Part shown: piece after piece, positions 18,692 through 27,025 of the stretch | Position numbering within the stretch: the first letter of the stretch is position 1 | How the letters are laid out: every line of letters starts with the position of its first letter | Assembly (NCBI GenBank): GCA_964582545.1 | Contig: CAZOSB010000001.1 | Coordinates: forward strand, 62,001-126,000 | Direction of reading: 5' to 3' | Length of the DNA: 64,000 nt | Source: JAVVUJ01 sp964582545 | Lineage (GTDB): Bacteria > Bacillota > Clostridia > Peptostreptococcales > Anaerovoracaceae | Notes under the pieces: model-generated | The model's input: the letters and a program-made list of their open reading frames with translations, nothing else | Databases searched by the model: none | What the model was told of the DNA's origin: nothing | Translations under genes and position numbers: made by a program

Positions 18692-19663
18692 ATGAAAACG
18701 GTAAAAAATATAACAATTTTAGCAGTAACCCTCATTCTTTTGGCTTTCCTTGCTATGGGATGTGGTCAGCAGCAAGTGACCAAGCCTGATGAACCGATTA
18801 AAATAGCAGCGCTGAAGGGTCCTACAGGTATGGGGATGGTTTATCTGATGGAAGAGCCTGACCGTTATATGGTCAATCTATATCAAAACCCCGATGAAAT
18901 TGTTTCCAAGATAATCACCGGAGAGGTGGATATTGCGGCGGTTCCTTCTAATCTTGCGGCAGTTCTGTACGAGAAAACTCAAGGTGAAGTAATTTGTCTA
19001 GGTGTCAATACTTTGGGAGTATTGTATCTTGTAGAAAATGGTACAACCTTAGAGCATGTGGAAGGCTTAAGAGGTAAGAAGATCTATGCAAGCGGGAAGG
19101 GAAGCGCGCCGGAATATATCCTGCAGTACATATTGAATCACTATGGCATCAATGGAGATCAGGACTTTGATATTCAATGGATGGCCAATCACACGGATGT
19201 AATGACGGCTTTGATGTCAGAAGAGGGAGCGGTAGCTTTATTACCAGAACCTTTTGTCACTGTGGCAACTATGAAGAAGGAAAATGTTACGGTTTCCATA
19301 GATCTGAATCATGAATGGCAGGAAATCGAAGGAAAGTCTCTTCCCATGGGGGTGATTTTAGCTCAAAAAAGCTTTGTAGAAAACAACCCAAAGATGGTGG
19401 AAGTATTCATGGTTTCATATTCCGATTCAGTGGTTAAGGTGAATGAACATCCACAGGAAGGCTCTGAATTAATCTTTGAATTTGAAATTCTTTCGGATAA
19501 AAAGATAGCGGAGAAAGCAATACCCAAATGCAATATGGTATTTTTGACAGGAGAAAATGGAAAAGAGGAGCTGAAGGGCTTCTATGATATTTTGAATTCC
19601 TTTGATCCAAAGTCTATAGGAGGAAAACTGCCAGATGAAAACTTCTACTATGAAATCAAATAA
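18692..19663 (+). CDS. ABC transporter substrate-binding lipoprotein (SsuA/NMT1-like)
   Basis: The 323-residue protein has an N-terminal membrane segment ending in LAMGCGQQ, a lipoprotein cleavage site with Cys at about residue 24. The mature part opens IKIAALKGPTGMGMV and has AAVPSNLAAVLYE and LRGKKIYASGKGSAPEY, typical of the SsuA/TauA/ThiY-type binding proteins of nitrate, sulfonate or thiamine-precursor importers. The permease frame overlaps its 3' end and an ATPase follows, making a complete importer. No pathway gene nearby identifies the ligand. A substrate assignment would be a guess. Confidence 0.85.
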   Translation: MKTVKNITILAVTLILLAFLAMGCGQQQVTKPDEPIKIAALKGPTGMGMVYLMEEPDRYMVNLYQNPDEIVSKIITGEVDIAAVPSNLAAVLYEKTQGEVICLGVNTLGVLYLVENGTTLEHVEGLRGKKIYASGKGSAPEYILQYILNHYGINGDQDFDIQWMANHTDVMTALMSEEGAVALLPEPFVTVATMKKENVTVSIDLNHEWQEIEGKSLPMGVILAQKSFVENNPKMVEVFMVSYSDSVVKVNEHPQEGSELIFEFEILSDKKIAEKAIPKCNMVFLTGENGKEELKGFYDILNSFDPKSIGGKLPDENFYYEIK

Positions 19664-20420
19664 ACTTGCCATATACATATTCAATATTTTCATTTGGATA
19701 ACTCTTTGGGGTCTTTTGAGCAAATGGCTTGATAACAACCTTTTGCTGCCATCACCCATAGTTTCTTTTATGACCTTGATTGAATTGATGGGAACTGGAA
19801 CCTTCTACGTTAATCTATTGGCAACGTTATATCGTGTGATAGTGGGTATTTTTTTGTCGGCTCTATTGGGGATTATGGCTGCAATAGGATCATATTTTAT
19901 AGTAGCCTTACGAGAATTTTTAAGACCTCTTATGAACGGTTTAAAGACCATTCCTGTAATGGCGGTGATTATCTTTGTGTTGCTTTGGGTCAGAGCAGCA
20001 AATGTGCCCATATTCGTTTGCTTTCTCATGTGTTTTCCCGTGGTGTATACCAACGTGTTGGAAGGATTGGATCGCTTAAACAAAGAATTTTTAGAAATGG
20101 CTCACGTCTATCAGGTCCCTTTGAAAAAGCAAATTCTTTATCTCTATCTACCGGGGGTGCTTTCCTATTTTAATGCCGCACTCAATCTGATCTGCGGATT
20201 GTCCTGGAAAACAGTAGTTGCGGCAGAGGTTTTGTGCAGCCCTAAATTTTCTCTAGGATATCAACTTTTAGAGTCAAAGGTTTACTTAAACACAGAGGAG
20301 TTGTTTGCTTGGGTGATTGCCATCTTATTTTTGAGTGTAATTTTTGAAAAAATAGTTAGATTTTTAATAAACGATAAAATGCAGCTTAGCACAAAGAGGT
20401 ATATTCATGATAGAAGTTAA
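19635..20420 (+). CDS. ABC transporter permease (SsuC/TauC type)
   Basis: The 261-residue protein has about six membrane helices. The cytoplasmic EAA-type loop reads EFLEMAHVYQVPLKKQILYLYLPGV, shown here as FLEMAHVY and LKKQILYLYLPG, and contacts the ATPase. The first in-frame ATG at 19635 lies inside the binding-protein gene; ATG 19650 is an alternative that drops five residues. Overlaps on both sides (29 bases with the binding protein, 14 with the ATPase) show that the three genes are one translationally coupled unit. Confidence 0.85.
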   Translation: MKTSTMKSNKLAIYIFNIFIWITLWGLLSKWLDNNLLLPSPIVSFMTLIELMGTGTFYVNLLATLYRVIVGIFLSALLGIMAAIGSYFIVALREFLRPLMNGLKTIPVMAVIIFVLLWVRAANVPIFVCFLMCFPVVYTNVLEGLDRLNKEFLEMAHVYQVPLKKQILYLYLPGVLSYFNAALNLICGLSWKTVVAAEVLCSPKFSLGYQLLESKVYLNTEELFAWVIAILFLSVIFEKIVRFLINDKMQLSTKRYIHDRS

Positions 20421-21033
20421 AAATTTATATCAAGGTTACGGTAAGTCTTTAATTTTTAAGGACTTTAGTATTTCCTTTGCCCCTCATGAAATCACGTCCA
20501 TAGTTGGTGCTTCCGGTTGTGGCAAGAGCACTTTTTTAAAAATCTTAGCTGGAATTTTACCTTACAGGAGTGGATTTGTAAAGGGCTTAGAGAAAAGCTC
20601 TTTTTCCTATGTCTTTCAAGAGGATCGTTTGCTTCCTTGGCTCAGTGCGGAAGAAAATATCCGATTGGTGTTAAATCGGTCTCAAAGGACTGAGGAAGTC
20701 TTGGAGGAGGTCTTGGAGCTTTTGGAAATTACACATTCAAAGAAAATGTATATTTCAGAAATGAGTGGAGGGATGCAGCGGCGGGTAGCTATTGCCAGGG
20801 CCTTGTGCTTTACCAAGGTGAGGAGAGGAGATATACTGTTGCTAGACGAACCCTTTAAGGGTTTAGATCCCAAGTTGCATGGGAGGGTGATTGAAAGGTT
20901 GAGTGAGAATTGGAGGAATTATGGGAATACCGTTCTAATGGTTACCCACAATTTGCAAGAGGCAAGCCAGATCTCACATAGGATAGTGGAATTCCTTGAC
21001 ACTCCTGTCAGATGGCAATTTATAGTTGACTAA
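20407..21033 (+). CDS. ABC transporter ATP-binding protein (SsuB/TauB type)
   Basis: The 208-residue ATPase has Walker A GASGCGKST (34-42), signature MSGGMQRRVAIARAL, Walker B ILLLDEPF and the switch His in MVTHNLQEA. It is shorter than the usual 240-260 residues of this subfamily, ending soon after the switch region, so it lacks the usual C-terminal extension but has every catalytic motif. It overlaps the permease gene by 14 bases and completes the importer. Confidence 0.9.
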   Translation: MIEVKNLYQGYGKSLIFKDFSISFAPHEITSIVGASGCGKSTFLKILAGILPYRSGFVKGLEKSSFSYVFQEDRLLPWLSAEENIRLVLNRSQRTEEVLEEVLELLEITHSKKMYISEMSGGMQRRVAIARALCFTKVRRGDILLLDEPFKGLDPKLHGRVIERLSENWRNYGNTVLMVTHNLQEASQISHRIVEFLDTPVRWQFIVD

Positions 21034-21108
21034 TGACCCGTTTACCACTATAATTATTATAATTTATACAGCTTGTATAAGTGTATAAGTCTTGGAAAGG
21101 ATTTACTA

Positions 21109-21630
21109 ATGAAAATAGTTACTATAGTTGTAGGTGTATTGCTAATGCTGACGGGAGTATGGTGCCTAGCGAATCCGGGGACCTTATTCTTATCTTTGGC
21201 ATTTATAATTGGATCGGTGATGCTCATATCGGGATGTAGCCAAATCTTTTTTTATCTATCCATGGACAAGAGAGTGGAAAAGGGTGGGTGGATTGTTGTA
21301 GACGGTATCTTGACTGCTATCTTAGGTGTAATCGTCTTATCGAACCAGCTAATTTCTGACGCCATGGTTCCTGTATTTTTCGGTATGTGGATTTTATTTA
21401 CAAGTATTATGAGGATTATGATGGCTCTCCAGAAAAAGGCATCGGAAGATGATAAAGGGTGGGGATGGATGTTTACCGTAGGTATTCTAGGTGCTTTGGC
21501 GGGGATCTATGCCTTTTATAATCCTATTTTAGCAGGTATCGCTATTGTTATATTGGTGGGCGTGTTCTTCATGATACAGGGCATAAACGCTTTAATGTTG
21601 AGTTTACTAATTCAAGGAAAGAAGAAATAA
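21109..21630 (+). CDS. HdeD/DUF308-like small membrane protein
   Basis: About 173 residues form six membrane segments in pairs, with the repeated GIYAFYNP / GVWCLANPG pattern (a short helix, then xNP) characteristic of DUF308/HdeD-type proteins. HdeD in E. coli is linked to acid resistance, but most members have no known role. ATG 21109 is used because AAAGGA is 7 bases upstream; earlier starts lack an RBS. Its stop overlaps the next start (TAATG), so the two are co-translated. Confidence 0.75.
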   Translation: MKIVTIVVGVLLMLTGVWCLANPGTLFLSLAFIIGSVMLISGCSQIFFYLSMDKRVEKGGWIVVDGILTAILGVIVLSNQLISDAMVPVFFGMWILFTSIMRIMMALQKKASEDDKGWGWMFTVGILGALAGIYAFYNPILAGIAIVILVGVFFMIQGINALMLSLLIQGKKK

Positions 21631-22649
21631 TGGGCATAATTACTCAAAAAGATAAAGTGATATCCATGATTATCATAGGACTATTATTGATTACCATTTG
21701 GTATATGTTAGATATTGTGTTGCTTACCTTTGTAATTACCTTTATATTCTATAACTTGCTTCGGCTGATTCAAAGGCATATTTCAGAGCATTTACCATTT
21801 CCAGTACCCAACGGCTTAATATTGGCGTTGTTATATGTGGTAGTCATGTTGACCATCACCCTATTGGTCATGTCGGTTTACCCGAAGTTGGCCACCCAAG
21901 TGGTTGCTTTGGGGGATATGCTTAAATCCTTTAATATCAATGAGTTCAGAAGGGCCATTGATCCAAGGCTGGCTGAGTTTCTACCTTATATTGACTACAA
22001 TAAATACATAGCGGACGCAGGCGGAATTATCGCCAATGGAGCTACAAGGGTTGGAGGATTTGGTCTAAATCTCTTTTTATCCATGTTGCTAAGCTTTTTT
22101 ATATTGTTAGAGCAAGCAAAAATTCATAAATTCGGAGTGAATTTAAGTAAGAGTAAAATATCCTCTATCTACGAATATTTGATTACATTTGGTGGAAATT
22201 TTGCAAGAACTTTTGGGAAAGTGATGAAAGTTCAGGTTACCATCGCTTTTATCAACTCTATTTTGTCCATGATTATGTTGGCTATTCTAGGATTTCCACA
22301 GATTGCTGGGTTAGGTGTCATGATTTTTGTTCTGGGATTGATTCCAGTAGCAGGGGTGATCATTTCTCTAATACCACTATGTATCATAGCCTTTAACGTG
22401 GGAGGAATCAGTAAAGTTGTAGCTGTTGTAGTGATGATCCTTTTCATCCATACTATAGAAGCCTATATTTTAAATCCGAAACTCATGTCCAGTAAAACGG
22501 AACTTCCCGTGTGTTTTGTATTTATCATTTTATTGGTAGGAGAACATTATTTAGGTGTTTGGGGTCTGTTGATCGGAGTTCCAATCTTCATATTTTTAAT
22601 GAATACCTGCGAGGTTAATTATGAAGAAGAGAAGCGGGTAGGGAAATAA
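21630..22649 (+). CDS. AI-2E transporter family (TqsA/YdiK-like) membrane protein
   Basis: The 339-residue protein has about eight membrane helices with a soluble loop in the first third, and the family region FGNFARTFGKVMKVQ...LGFPQIAGLGVMIFVLGLIPVAGVI (read in short pieces: KVMKVQVTIAFINS, FVLGLIPVAGVI). Members are often labelled AI-2 exporters, but many act in ion or small-solute efflux; the substrate is not predictable here. It starts inside the stop of the DUF308-like gene. Its last 35 bases overlap the end of the convergent metallophosphoesterase gene. Confidence 0.82.
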   Translation: MGIITQKDKVISMIIIGLLLITIWYMLDIVLLTFVITFIFYNLLRLIQRHISEHLPFPVPNGLILALLYVVVMLTITLLVMSVYPKLATQVVALGDMLKSFNINEFRRAIDPRLAEFLPYIDYNKYIADAGGIIANGATRVGGFGLNLFLSMLLSFFILLEQAKIHKFGVNLSKSKISSIYEYLITFGGNFARTFGKVMKVQVTIAFINSILSMIMLAILGFPQIAGLGVMIFVLGLIPVAGVIISLIPLCIIAFNVGGISKVVAVVVMILFIHTIEAYILNPKLMSSKTELPVCFVFIILLVGEHYLGVWGLLIGVPIFIFLMNTCEVNYEEEKRVGK

Positions 22650-23481
22650 AGGTCAATTCTGGAGGAGAGAGGAAACGAACAGGAAGTTGGGTGGTTCCTA
22701 GACCTGAATTGACGTAAAGAAGCGTATTTCGATGATTCTCAAAGGTGTACAAGCCTTTGGGATATTTTTTTCCCATAGGCGGCAAAATATAAGACTGCAG
22801 AGGTGGAATGTTTACCTGTCTGCCATGGGTATGACCTGAGACCATGAGATCGATATTGTAATCCATAACCTCATCTACCACATCCGGCGCGTGGGAAATA
22901 GCGATGTTATAGAAGTCTGGTCGAGCCCAAGAGGCGATGTCTGATTTTCCATACCCAATGAGGTAATCGTCTATTCCTATAATGGCAATTCCCATAGAGT
23001 CTATAGGAAAGTATTCATTCTTTAAAACTGAAAATCCACCTCTCTCCATGATGGTTGTGTACTGTCTCTCGGCACCTCCGCCATAATCGTGGTTTCCAAA
23101 CACGGCAAACTTTCCAAAGGTGCTTCTTATGTTGGCTAATGCTTGGGAAAGAACTTCAACGTCACCTTGAAACTGGTTGAAGCTATCGATTAAGTCACCG
23201 GCAAATATGATTATATCCGGTTTTTTTTCATTGATTTTTTCTACTACTTTGTTAAAATCTTGTAAATCATAATGATAACCGAAATGAGTGTCGGAGAAAA
23301 CAGCGATGGTCAACTCTCGTTCATTTAAGGAAAATGGAGAGGGTTCCAATTGGATTTCTTTGACTTTAAGCATGTTAGGTTCCAAATATTTTGAATAACT
23401 ATAAACCATAGTTATCAATAGAATTGTCGTCAGTAAAAACTTAAAAAAACCTCTGGTAAATTTACGCAAGAAAACCTCCAT
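22615..23481 (-). CDS. Membrane-anchored metallophosphoesterase
   Basis: The 288-residue protein has an N-terminal membrane segment (about residues 10-30), then the calcineurin-like motifs in order: FSDTHFG, IIFAGDLIDS, FGNHDYGGG, and SGHTHGRQVNIP. These are the dinuclear metal ligands of the family. Close relatives are YkuE/YaeI-type phosphodiesterases acting outside the membrane; the substrate is unknown. It is divergent from the cob operon and separated from it by the structured elements at 23541-23814. Confidence 0.88.
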   Translation of the reverse strand: MEVFLRKFTRGFFKFLLTTILLITMVYSYSKYLEPNMLKVKEIQLEPSPFSLNERELTIAVFSDTHFGYHYDLQDFNKVVEKINEKKPDIIIFAGDLIDSFNQFQGDVEVLSQALANIRSTFGKFAVFGNHDYGGGAERQYTTIMERGGFSVLKNEYFPIDSMGIAIIGIDDYLIGYGKSDIASWARPDFYNIAISHAPDVVDEVMDYNIDLMVSGHTHGRQVNIPPLQSYILPPMGKKYPKGLYTFENHRNTLLYVNSGLGTTQLPVRFLSPPELTFISLPASLLHN

Positions 23482-23540
23482 GAAATATTAATAGTATTCT
23501 ATTATATTAAAAAGTGAGGTAAAAATCAATGTTAAAATGA

Positions 23541-23664
23541 AAAGAAACGGCGTGAATATCCCTCTGTGCCCTGGTACGGAGAGGTAGGCTATGCTGTAAA
23601 GACGCATAGCCTGAAATCGTATGGTTCCGTAAGGGGCACTACGAGATATTCACGCCGTTTCTTT
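23541..23664. other. Structured element, copy 1, framed by a perfect 20-base inverted repeat
   Basis: AAAGAAACGGCGTGAATATC (23541-23560) is exactly repeated in inverse at 23645-23664. Inside are nested helices: GTGCCC/GGGCAC (23566-23571 with 23634-23639), TACGGA/TCCGTA (23575-23580 with 23626-23631), and a 9-bp stem AGGCTATGC/GCATAGCCT (23586-23594 with 23604-23612) closing the loop TGTAAAGAC. The core ACGGAGAGGTAGG...TGTAAAGACG recurs unchanged in copy 2. I recognise no known riboswitch class. The outer repeat followed by TTTC could also serve as a terminator. Confidence 0.7.
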
Positions 23665-23724
23665 CTGATTAAAATAAATATTTTTCATATTACACATTAC
23701 ATATATAATATAAAAATATAAAAT

Positions 23725-23814
23725 GTACTCATGAATATCTCAGAAGTCCGGCACGGAGAGGTAGGCTATGCTGTAAAGACGTTTAGCCTGACAGTCATCA
23801 AGAGTACTGCCGGA
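23725..23814 (+). other. Structured element, copy 2, before cobT
   Basis: It shares with copy 1 an identical 28-base core (23753-23781, from ACGGAGAGG to the loop TGTAAAGAC and following G) and the closing TAGCCTGA. The outer helix is TCCGGCA/TGCCGGA (23747-23753 with 23808-23814), perfect but of different sequence from the outer helix of copy 1. The inner stem AGGCTA/TAGCCT is shorter, with one mismatch and one wobble above it. GTACTC (23725-23730) can pair with GAGTAC (23802-23807), which would cross the outer helix as a pseudoknot or compete with it. cobT starts 76 bases downstream. Confidence 0.65.
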
Positions 23815-23890
23815 AAGATTTTATTGATAGGATGGGCGAAAATATGGTATAGTAGTATCATTAATAATAAAAATTTGGGGTGGATAAAAG

Positions 23891-24988
23891 ATGGAAAATT
23901 CTACTTTTGATTATAAAAAGATGTTACTGGAAATTCAACCGCTGAACAGGGATGCAATGAAGGCGGCAGAGGTTAGAATGGATGGAATGGTGAAACCTTT
24001 GGGCAGTTTGGGCAAGTTGGAAAAAATCGGGATACAACTTGCCGGAATTACGGGAAAGGTGATCAATCGCATTAATAATCCTGTGACCATTGTAATGGCG
24101 GCGGATAATGGAATTTGCCAGGAAGGGGTTTCGGGTTCACCTCAGGATATCACTTACTTGCAGACAGTGAACATGACCAAGGGGATTACGGGGATTGGAG
24201 TTTTATCCGCTCATGAAGGTTCCGTCGTACGTATTGTGGATGTGGGAATTATGACAGATGTGGAGGTACCCGGGATTTTTTCTGAAAAGATCCTGTATGG
24301 AACCCATAACTTTGCAAAGGGTCCAGCCATGTCTCGGGAAGAGGCGGAACGTGCCATTCAGGTTGGCATCAAGCATGTTGCACTGTTGGTGCAAGAAAAC
24401 CGGTGTGACTTGTTGGGGACAGGGGAAATGGGTATTGGTAATACTAGTTCTTCCAGTGCAGTGGCTATGGTTTTGACAGGAGCTTCTGCCCAAGAGGCGG
24501 TAGGAAGGGGTGGCGGGCTAACAGCTGAAGGGTATGAAAGAAAAAAAGAAATACTCATCCGTGCCATTCGATACAATCAGCCGCAAAAAGAGGATCCTTT
24601 AGATGTGCTAGCAAAGGTAGGCGGCTTGGATATGGCGGGACTGGTAGGCTGCTACATTGGTGCAGCTTTTTTTAGGGTTCCCATAGTGGTGGATGGTCTA
24701 ATTTCAGCAGTGTCTGCACTGATCGCACACAGATTAAATCCTTTGATTGGGAACTTTCTATTCGCATCCCATCGATCTATGGAGCCGGCCTACGACATTA
24801 TTTCCCGGGAAATTGGGATAGAGCCTATGTTAAATTTGGAAATGCGATTAGGTGAAGGCACTGGGTGTCCCCTAGCCTTTCACTTAATTAAAGCGGCTTG
24901 TAGCATCATGGAGCATATGGCTACCTTTGAAGAGGTGGGTTACGACGAAAGCTATAGGGTTGATATCAGGGAGGAGGAAACGCTATGA
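23891..24988 (+). CDS. cobT: Nicotinate-nucleotide-dimethylbenzimidazole phosphoribosyltransferase
   Basis: The 365-residue CobT activates the lower-ligand base of cobamides as alpha-ribazole phosphate. Visible family motifs are VRMDGMVKPLGSLGKLE, the MAADNGICQEGVS substrate region, LGTGEMGIGNTSSSSAV and the active-site Glu322 in LGEGTGC. It opens a cobamide-assembly operon: cobU overlaps its end by 4 bases (ATGA) and cobS follows. Other lower-ligand bases than DMB are usual in anaerobes, so the natural base is not certain. GGGGTGG lies about 8 bases from the ATG. The structured elements upstream may regulate it. Confidence 0.96.
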   Translation: MENSTFDYKKMLLEIQPLNRDAMKAAEVRMDGMVKPLGSLGKLEKIGIQLAGITGKVINRINNPVTIVMAADNGICQEGVSGSPQDITYLQTVNMTKGITGIGVLSAHEGSVVRIVDVGIMTDVEVPGIFSEKILYGTHNFAKGPAMSREEAERAIQVGIKHVALLVQENRCDLLGTGEMGIGNTSSSSAVAMVLTGASAQEAVGRGGGLTAEGYERKKEILIRAIRYNQPQKEDPLDVLAKVGGLDMAGLVGCYIGAAFFRVPIVVDGLISAVSALIAHRLNPLIGNFLFASHRSMEPAYDIISREIGIEPMLNLEMRLGEGTGCPLAFHLIKAACSIMEHMATFEEVGYDESYRVDIREEETL

Positions 24989-25587
24989 TCATGATGGTAA
25001 CAGGTGGAGCCAGAAGTGGAAAGAGTTCCTTTGCAGAAAAGAAAATTCAAGAGGTTTTATCTTCTCAACCATGTGCTGATTGCAGCGGTAAACCTCAGGA
25101 AGATCATCCCAAGGTTCTTTATATTGCTACTGGCGTGGCCTGTGATGAAGAGATGGAAGATCGCATTCGCAAACATAAGGAACAGAGACCAAAGGGCTGG
25201 GTGACTTTGGAAAAATTCAAAGATTTCGGAAACCTGAATGATATTTTGACACAAAATAAATGTGAAGCAGTATTAATGGACTGTTTAGGTTTTATGCTAA
25301 ACAATTTAATTTTTTATAGCGATATAAATTTTGAAGAGAAAAATTCACAGGTTTTTGAAAAAATAGAAGAGGACATGTTGAGGCAAATCCATGACCTTTG
25401 CAGCGAATGCAGTGAGAGTCATGTACCCCTGATAGTGGTGACCAATGAGGTGGGAATGGGGCTGGTGCCTGGGGAGGAAACCAGTCGATATTATCGAGAT
25501 ATTTTGGGCAGAGCCAACAGATATATGGCAGAGTTGGCAGATCAGGTTTATGTGATATTTTCCGGCATTCCCGTCAAGCTTAAATAA
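24985..25587 (+). CDS. cobU: Adenosylcobinamide kinase / adenosylcobinamide-phosphate guanylyltransferase
   Basis: The 200-residue bifunctional enzyme phosphorylates adenosylcobinamide and then transfers GMP. The phosphate loop GGARSGKS is at residues 7-14; YIATGVACDEEMEDRIRKHKEQRP (in pieces YIATGVACDEEM and RIRKHKEQRP) holds the GMP-accepting His; LMDCLGFMLNN and VTNEVGMGLVP are family signatures. A short insertion with three Cys residues (about 30-37) after the first helix is unusual. The gene overlaps cobT by 4 bases and lies 8 bases before cobS. Confidence 0.95.
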   Translation: MIMMVTGGARSGKSSFAEKKIQEVLSSQPCADCSGKPQEDHPKVLYIATGVACDEEMEDRIRKHKEQRPKGWVTLEKFKDFGNLNDILTQNKCEAVLMDCLGFMLNNLIFYSDINFEEKNSQVFEKIEEDMLRQIHDLCSECSESHVPLIVVTNEVGMGLVPGEETSRYYRDILGRANRYMAELADQVYVIFSGIPVKLK

Positions 25588-25595
25588 GGAGTAAG

Positions 25596-26372
25596 ATGAA
25601 ATCATTTTTTTTAATGTTGGGTTTTTTTACTAAGATTCCCGTACCTCACGTGGAGTATACAGAGGAACTTTACGGGCGGGGATTGAAGCTAGTGCCCTTC
25701 GTAGGTCTACTTATAGGGGTGATTCTCTATGGTGTATCTTTTCTCTCGCTTTTTTTGGATCAGGAGGTCACGGCCCTAATCTTAGCGGCAGTATATCTAC
25801 TGCTGACGGGGGGAATTCACTTGGACGGGCTGGCGGATACGTGTGATGGTCTTTTCAGCGGAAGAGACAGGGATAAAATGTTGGAGATTATGAAGGACAG
25901 TAGAATTGGTACCTACGGTGTTCTTAGTTTAATCCTTTGGTTTTTGTTTTTTTTCGTGACTTTGCAGCATATTCCCTCTGTCATGCTTCTCATCATGCCA
26001 ATGGTTGGAAAGGTCGCAGCGATTCTCTCTGGACATAGAGCAGAGTATGCCAGAAAAGATGGGTTGGGAAAGGTTTTCGTAAGTCACTGTACTATTAAGG
26101 CGGTGATGATTGGTGTGCTGTTGCCTTCCATACTCATCGGAGTTATGGGCATGTCAGGACTCCTTTGGCAGGAGAACCCTCAAAGAATATTCATGATTAT
26201 TTTTTTAGAGATCGCTATGATTTTTAGCCTGTTGATGATTTTTCTCATCACGGAAGGGATCAAGGAAAAGCTTGGGGGTGTGACGGGAGATACTCTTGGA
26301 TTTGTTTGTGAGATCGGTCAAGTTATCTTTGTGGCCATGGGATATTTATTTTACCAATTTTATGGTGCGTAA
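25596..26372 (+). CDS. cobS: Adenosylcobinamide-GDP ribazoletransferase
   Basis: The 258-residue integral membrane enzyme joins adenosylcobinamide-GDP with alpha-ribazole(-phosphate). It has about six helices and the acidic motif GGIHLDGLADTCDGLFSGRDR (GGIHLDGLADTCDGLFSG in the order read), which binds metal and substrate, plus the conserved KDSRIGTYGV and late LGGVTGDTLGFVCE motifs. It begins FFLMLGFFTKIPVP, the usual CobS opening. The RBS AAGGAG overlaps the end of cobU. Confidence 0.95.
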   Translation: MKSFFLMLGFFTKIPVPHVEYTEELYGRGLKLVPFVGLLIGVILYGVSFLSLFLDQEVTALILAAVYLLLTGGIHLDGLADTCDGLFSGRDRDKMLEIMKDSRIGTYGVLSLILWFLFFFVTLQHIPSVMLLIMPMVGKVAAILSGHRAEYARKDGLGKVFVSHCTIKAVMIGVLLPSILIGVMGMSGLLWQENPQRIFMIIFLEIAMIFSLLMIFLITEGIKEKLGGVTGDTLGFVCEIGQVIFVAMGYLFYQFYGA

Positions 26373-26408
26373 TAACCGATTGTGATGGAGTAAAAATGGG
26401 AGAATGAG

Positions 26409-27017
26409 ATGAAACTAATTTTAATTAGGCACCCCGAGACGGTGGCCAATGCCAAAAATTTAATTTATGGACATTATGACTGGGGATATTCTGAAGAAGG
26501 GGAAAAAGCCTGTTTGGTAGCGGCAAAGTATGTAAAGGAAAAATACGGAGAGGAGCTAAAGGAGCCGGGGACAAAAATTCTGGCTACACCTCTTTCAAGA
26601 ACCCAAATTTTGGCGGAGGAAATTGCCCAAGACACAGCGATTTCTGTGGAAATCAAACAGGAGTTAATTGAACTGAACGTTGGGATATTTGAGAACATGT
26701 CTGCAGAGGAAGTTCAGAAAATATATGCAAAAGAATGGAAAGAATTTATTTCGGACGAAGTAAACTATGCCATTCCCCAAGGGGAGAGCTGGATGGATGT
26801 CTATAAGCGATCAGGAGAATTTTTGGCTGGGATAAAAGGGCAAGAAGAAACGATCATTGCTGTAACTCATGCAATGGTCATTAGAAGCTTGATTGCACAT
26901 TGTTTGGATGTTCCGCTCATGAAAAGTTGGCATTTCCACATAGAACCTACCAGTTTAGTGGAGATAAATTTCTTTGATGACTTTGGAACCATAACAGAAA
27001 TGGTGAAGCTGTACTGA
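26409..27017 (+). CDS. cobC: Histidine phosphatase family protein, probable alpha-ribazole phosphatase
   Basis: The 202-residue protein has the phosphoglycerate-mutase-like RHPE motif (LIRHPETVANA) where most members have RHGE. The second His is in VTHAMVIRSL, and the acidic residue is in ELNVGIFENMS. The fourth position of a cobTUS cluster suggests CobC, which removes the phosphate from alpha-ribazole phosphate or adenosylcobalamin phosphate. The family is broad, so the assignment rests on context. The Pro for Gly in the first motif also occurs in some clostridial members. Confidence 0.72.
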   Translation: MKLILIRHPETVANAKNLIYGHYDWGYSEEGEKACLVAAKYVKEKYGEELKEPGTKILATPLSRTQILAEEIAQDTAISVEIKQELIELNVGIFENMSAEEVQKIYAKEWKEFISDEVNYAIPQGESWMDVYKRSGEFLAGIKGQEETIIAVTHAMVIRSLIAHCLDVPLMKSWHFHIEPTSLVEINFFDDFGTITEMVKLY

Positions 27018-27025
27018 GGAAAGCG

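Noticed and set aside
23576..23790. Two-repeat CRISPR array
   Set aside because: Only two copies, about 150 bases apart, with internal secondary structure and no cas genes.
23541..23890. Cobalamin riboswitch ahead of cobT
   Set aside because: Expected from the gene, but none of the conserved boxes of that riboswitch is present; the structured elements found are of another kind.
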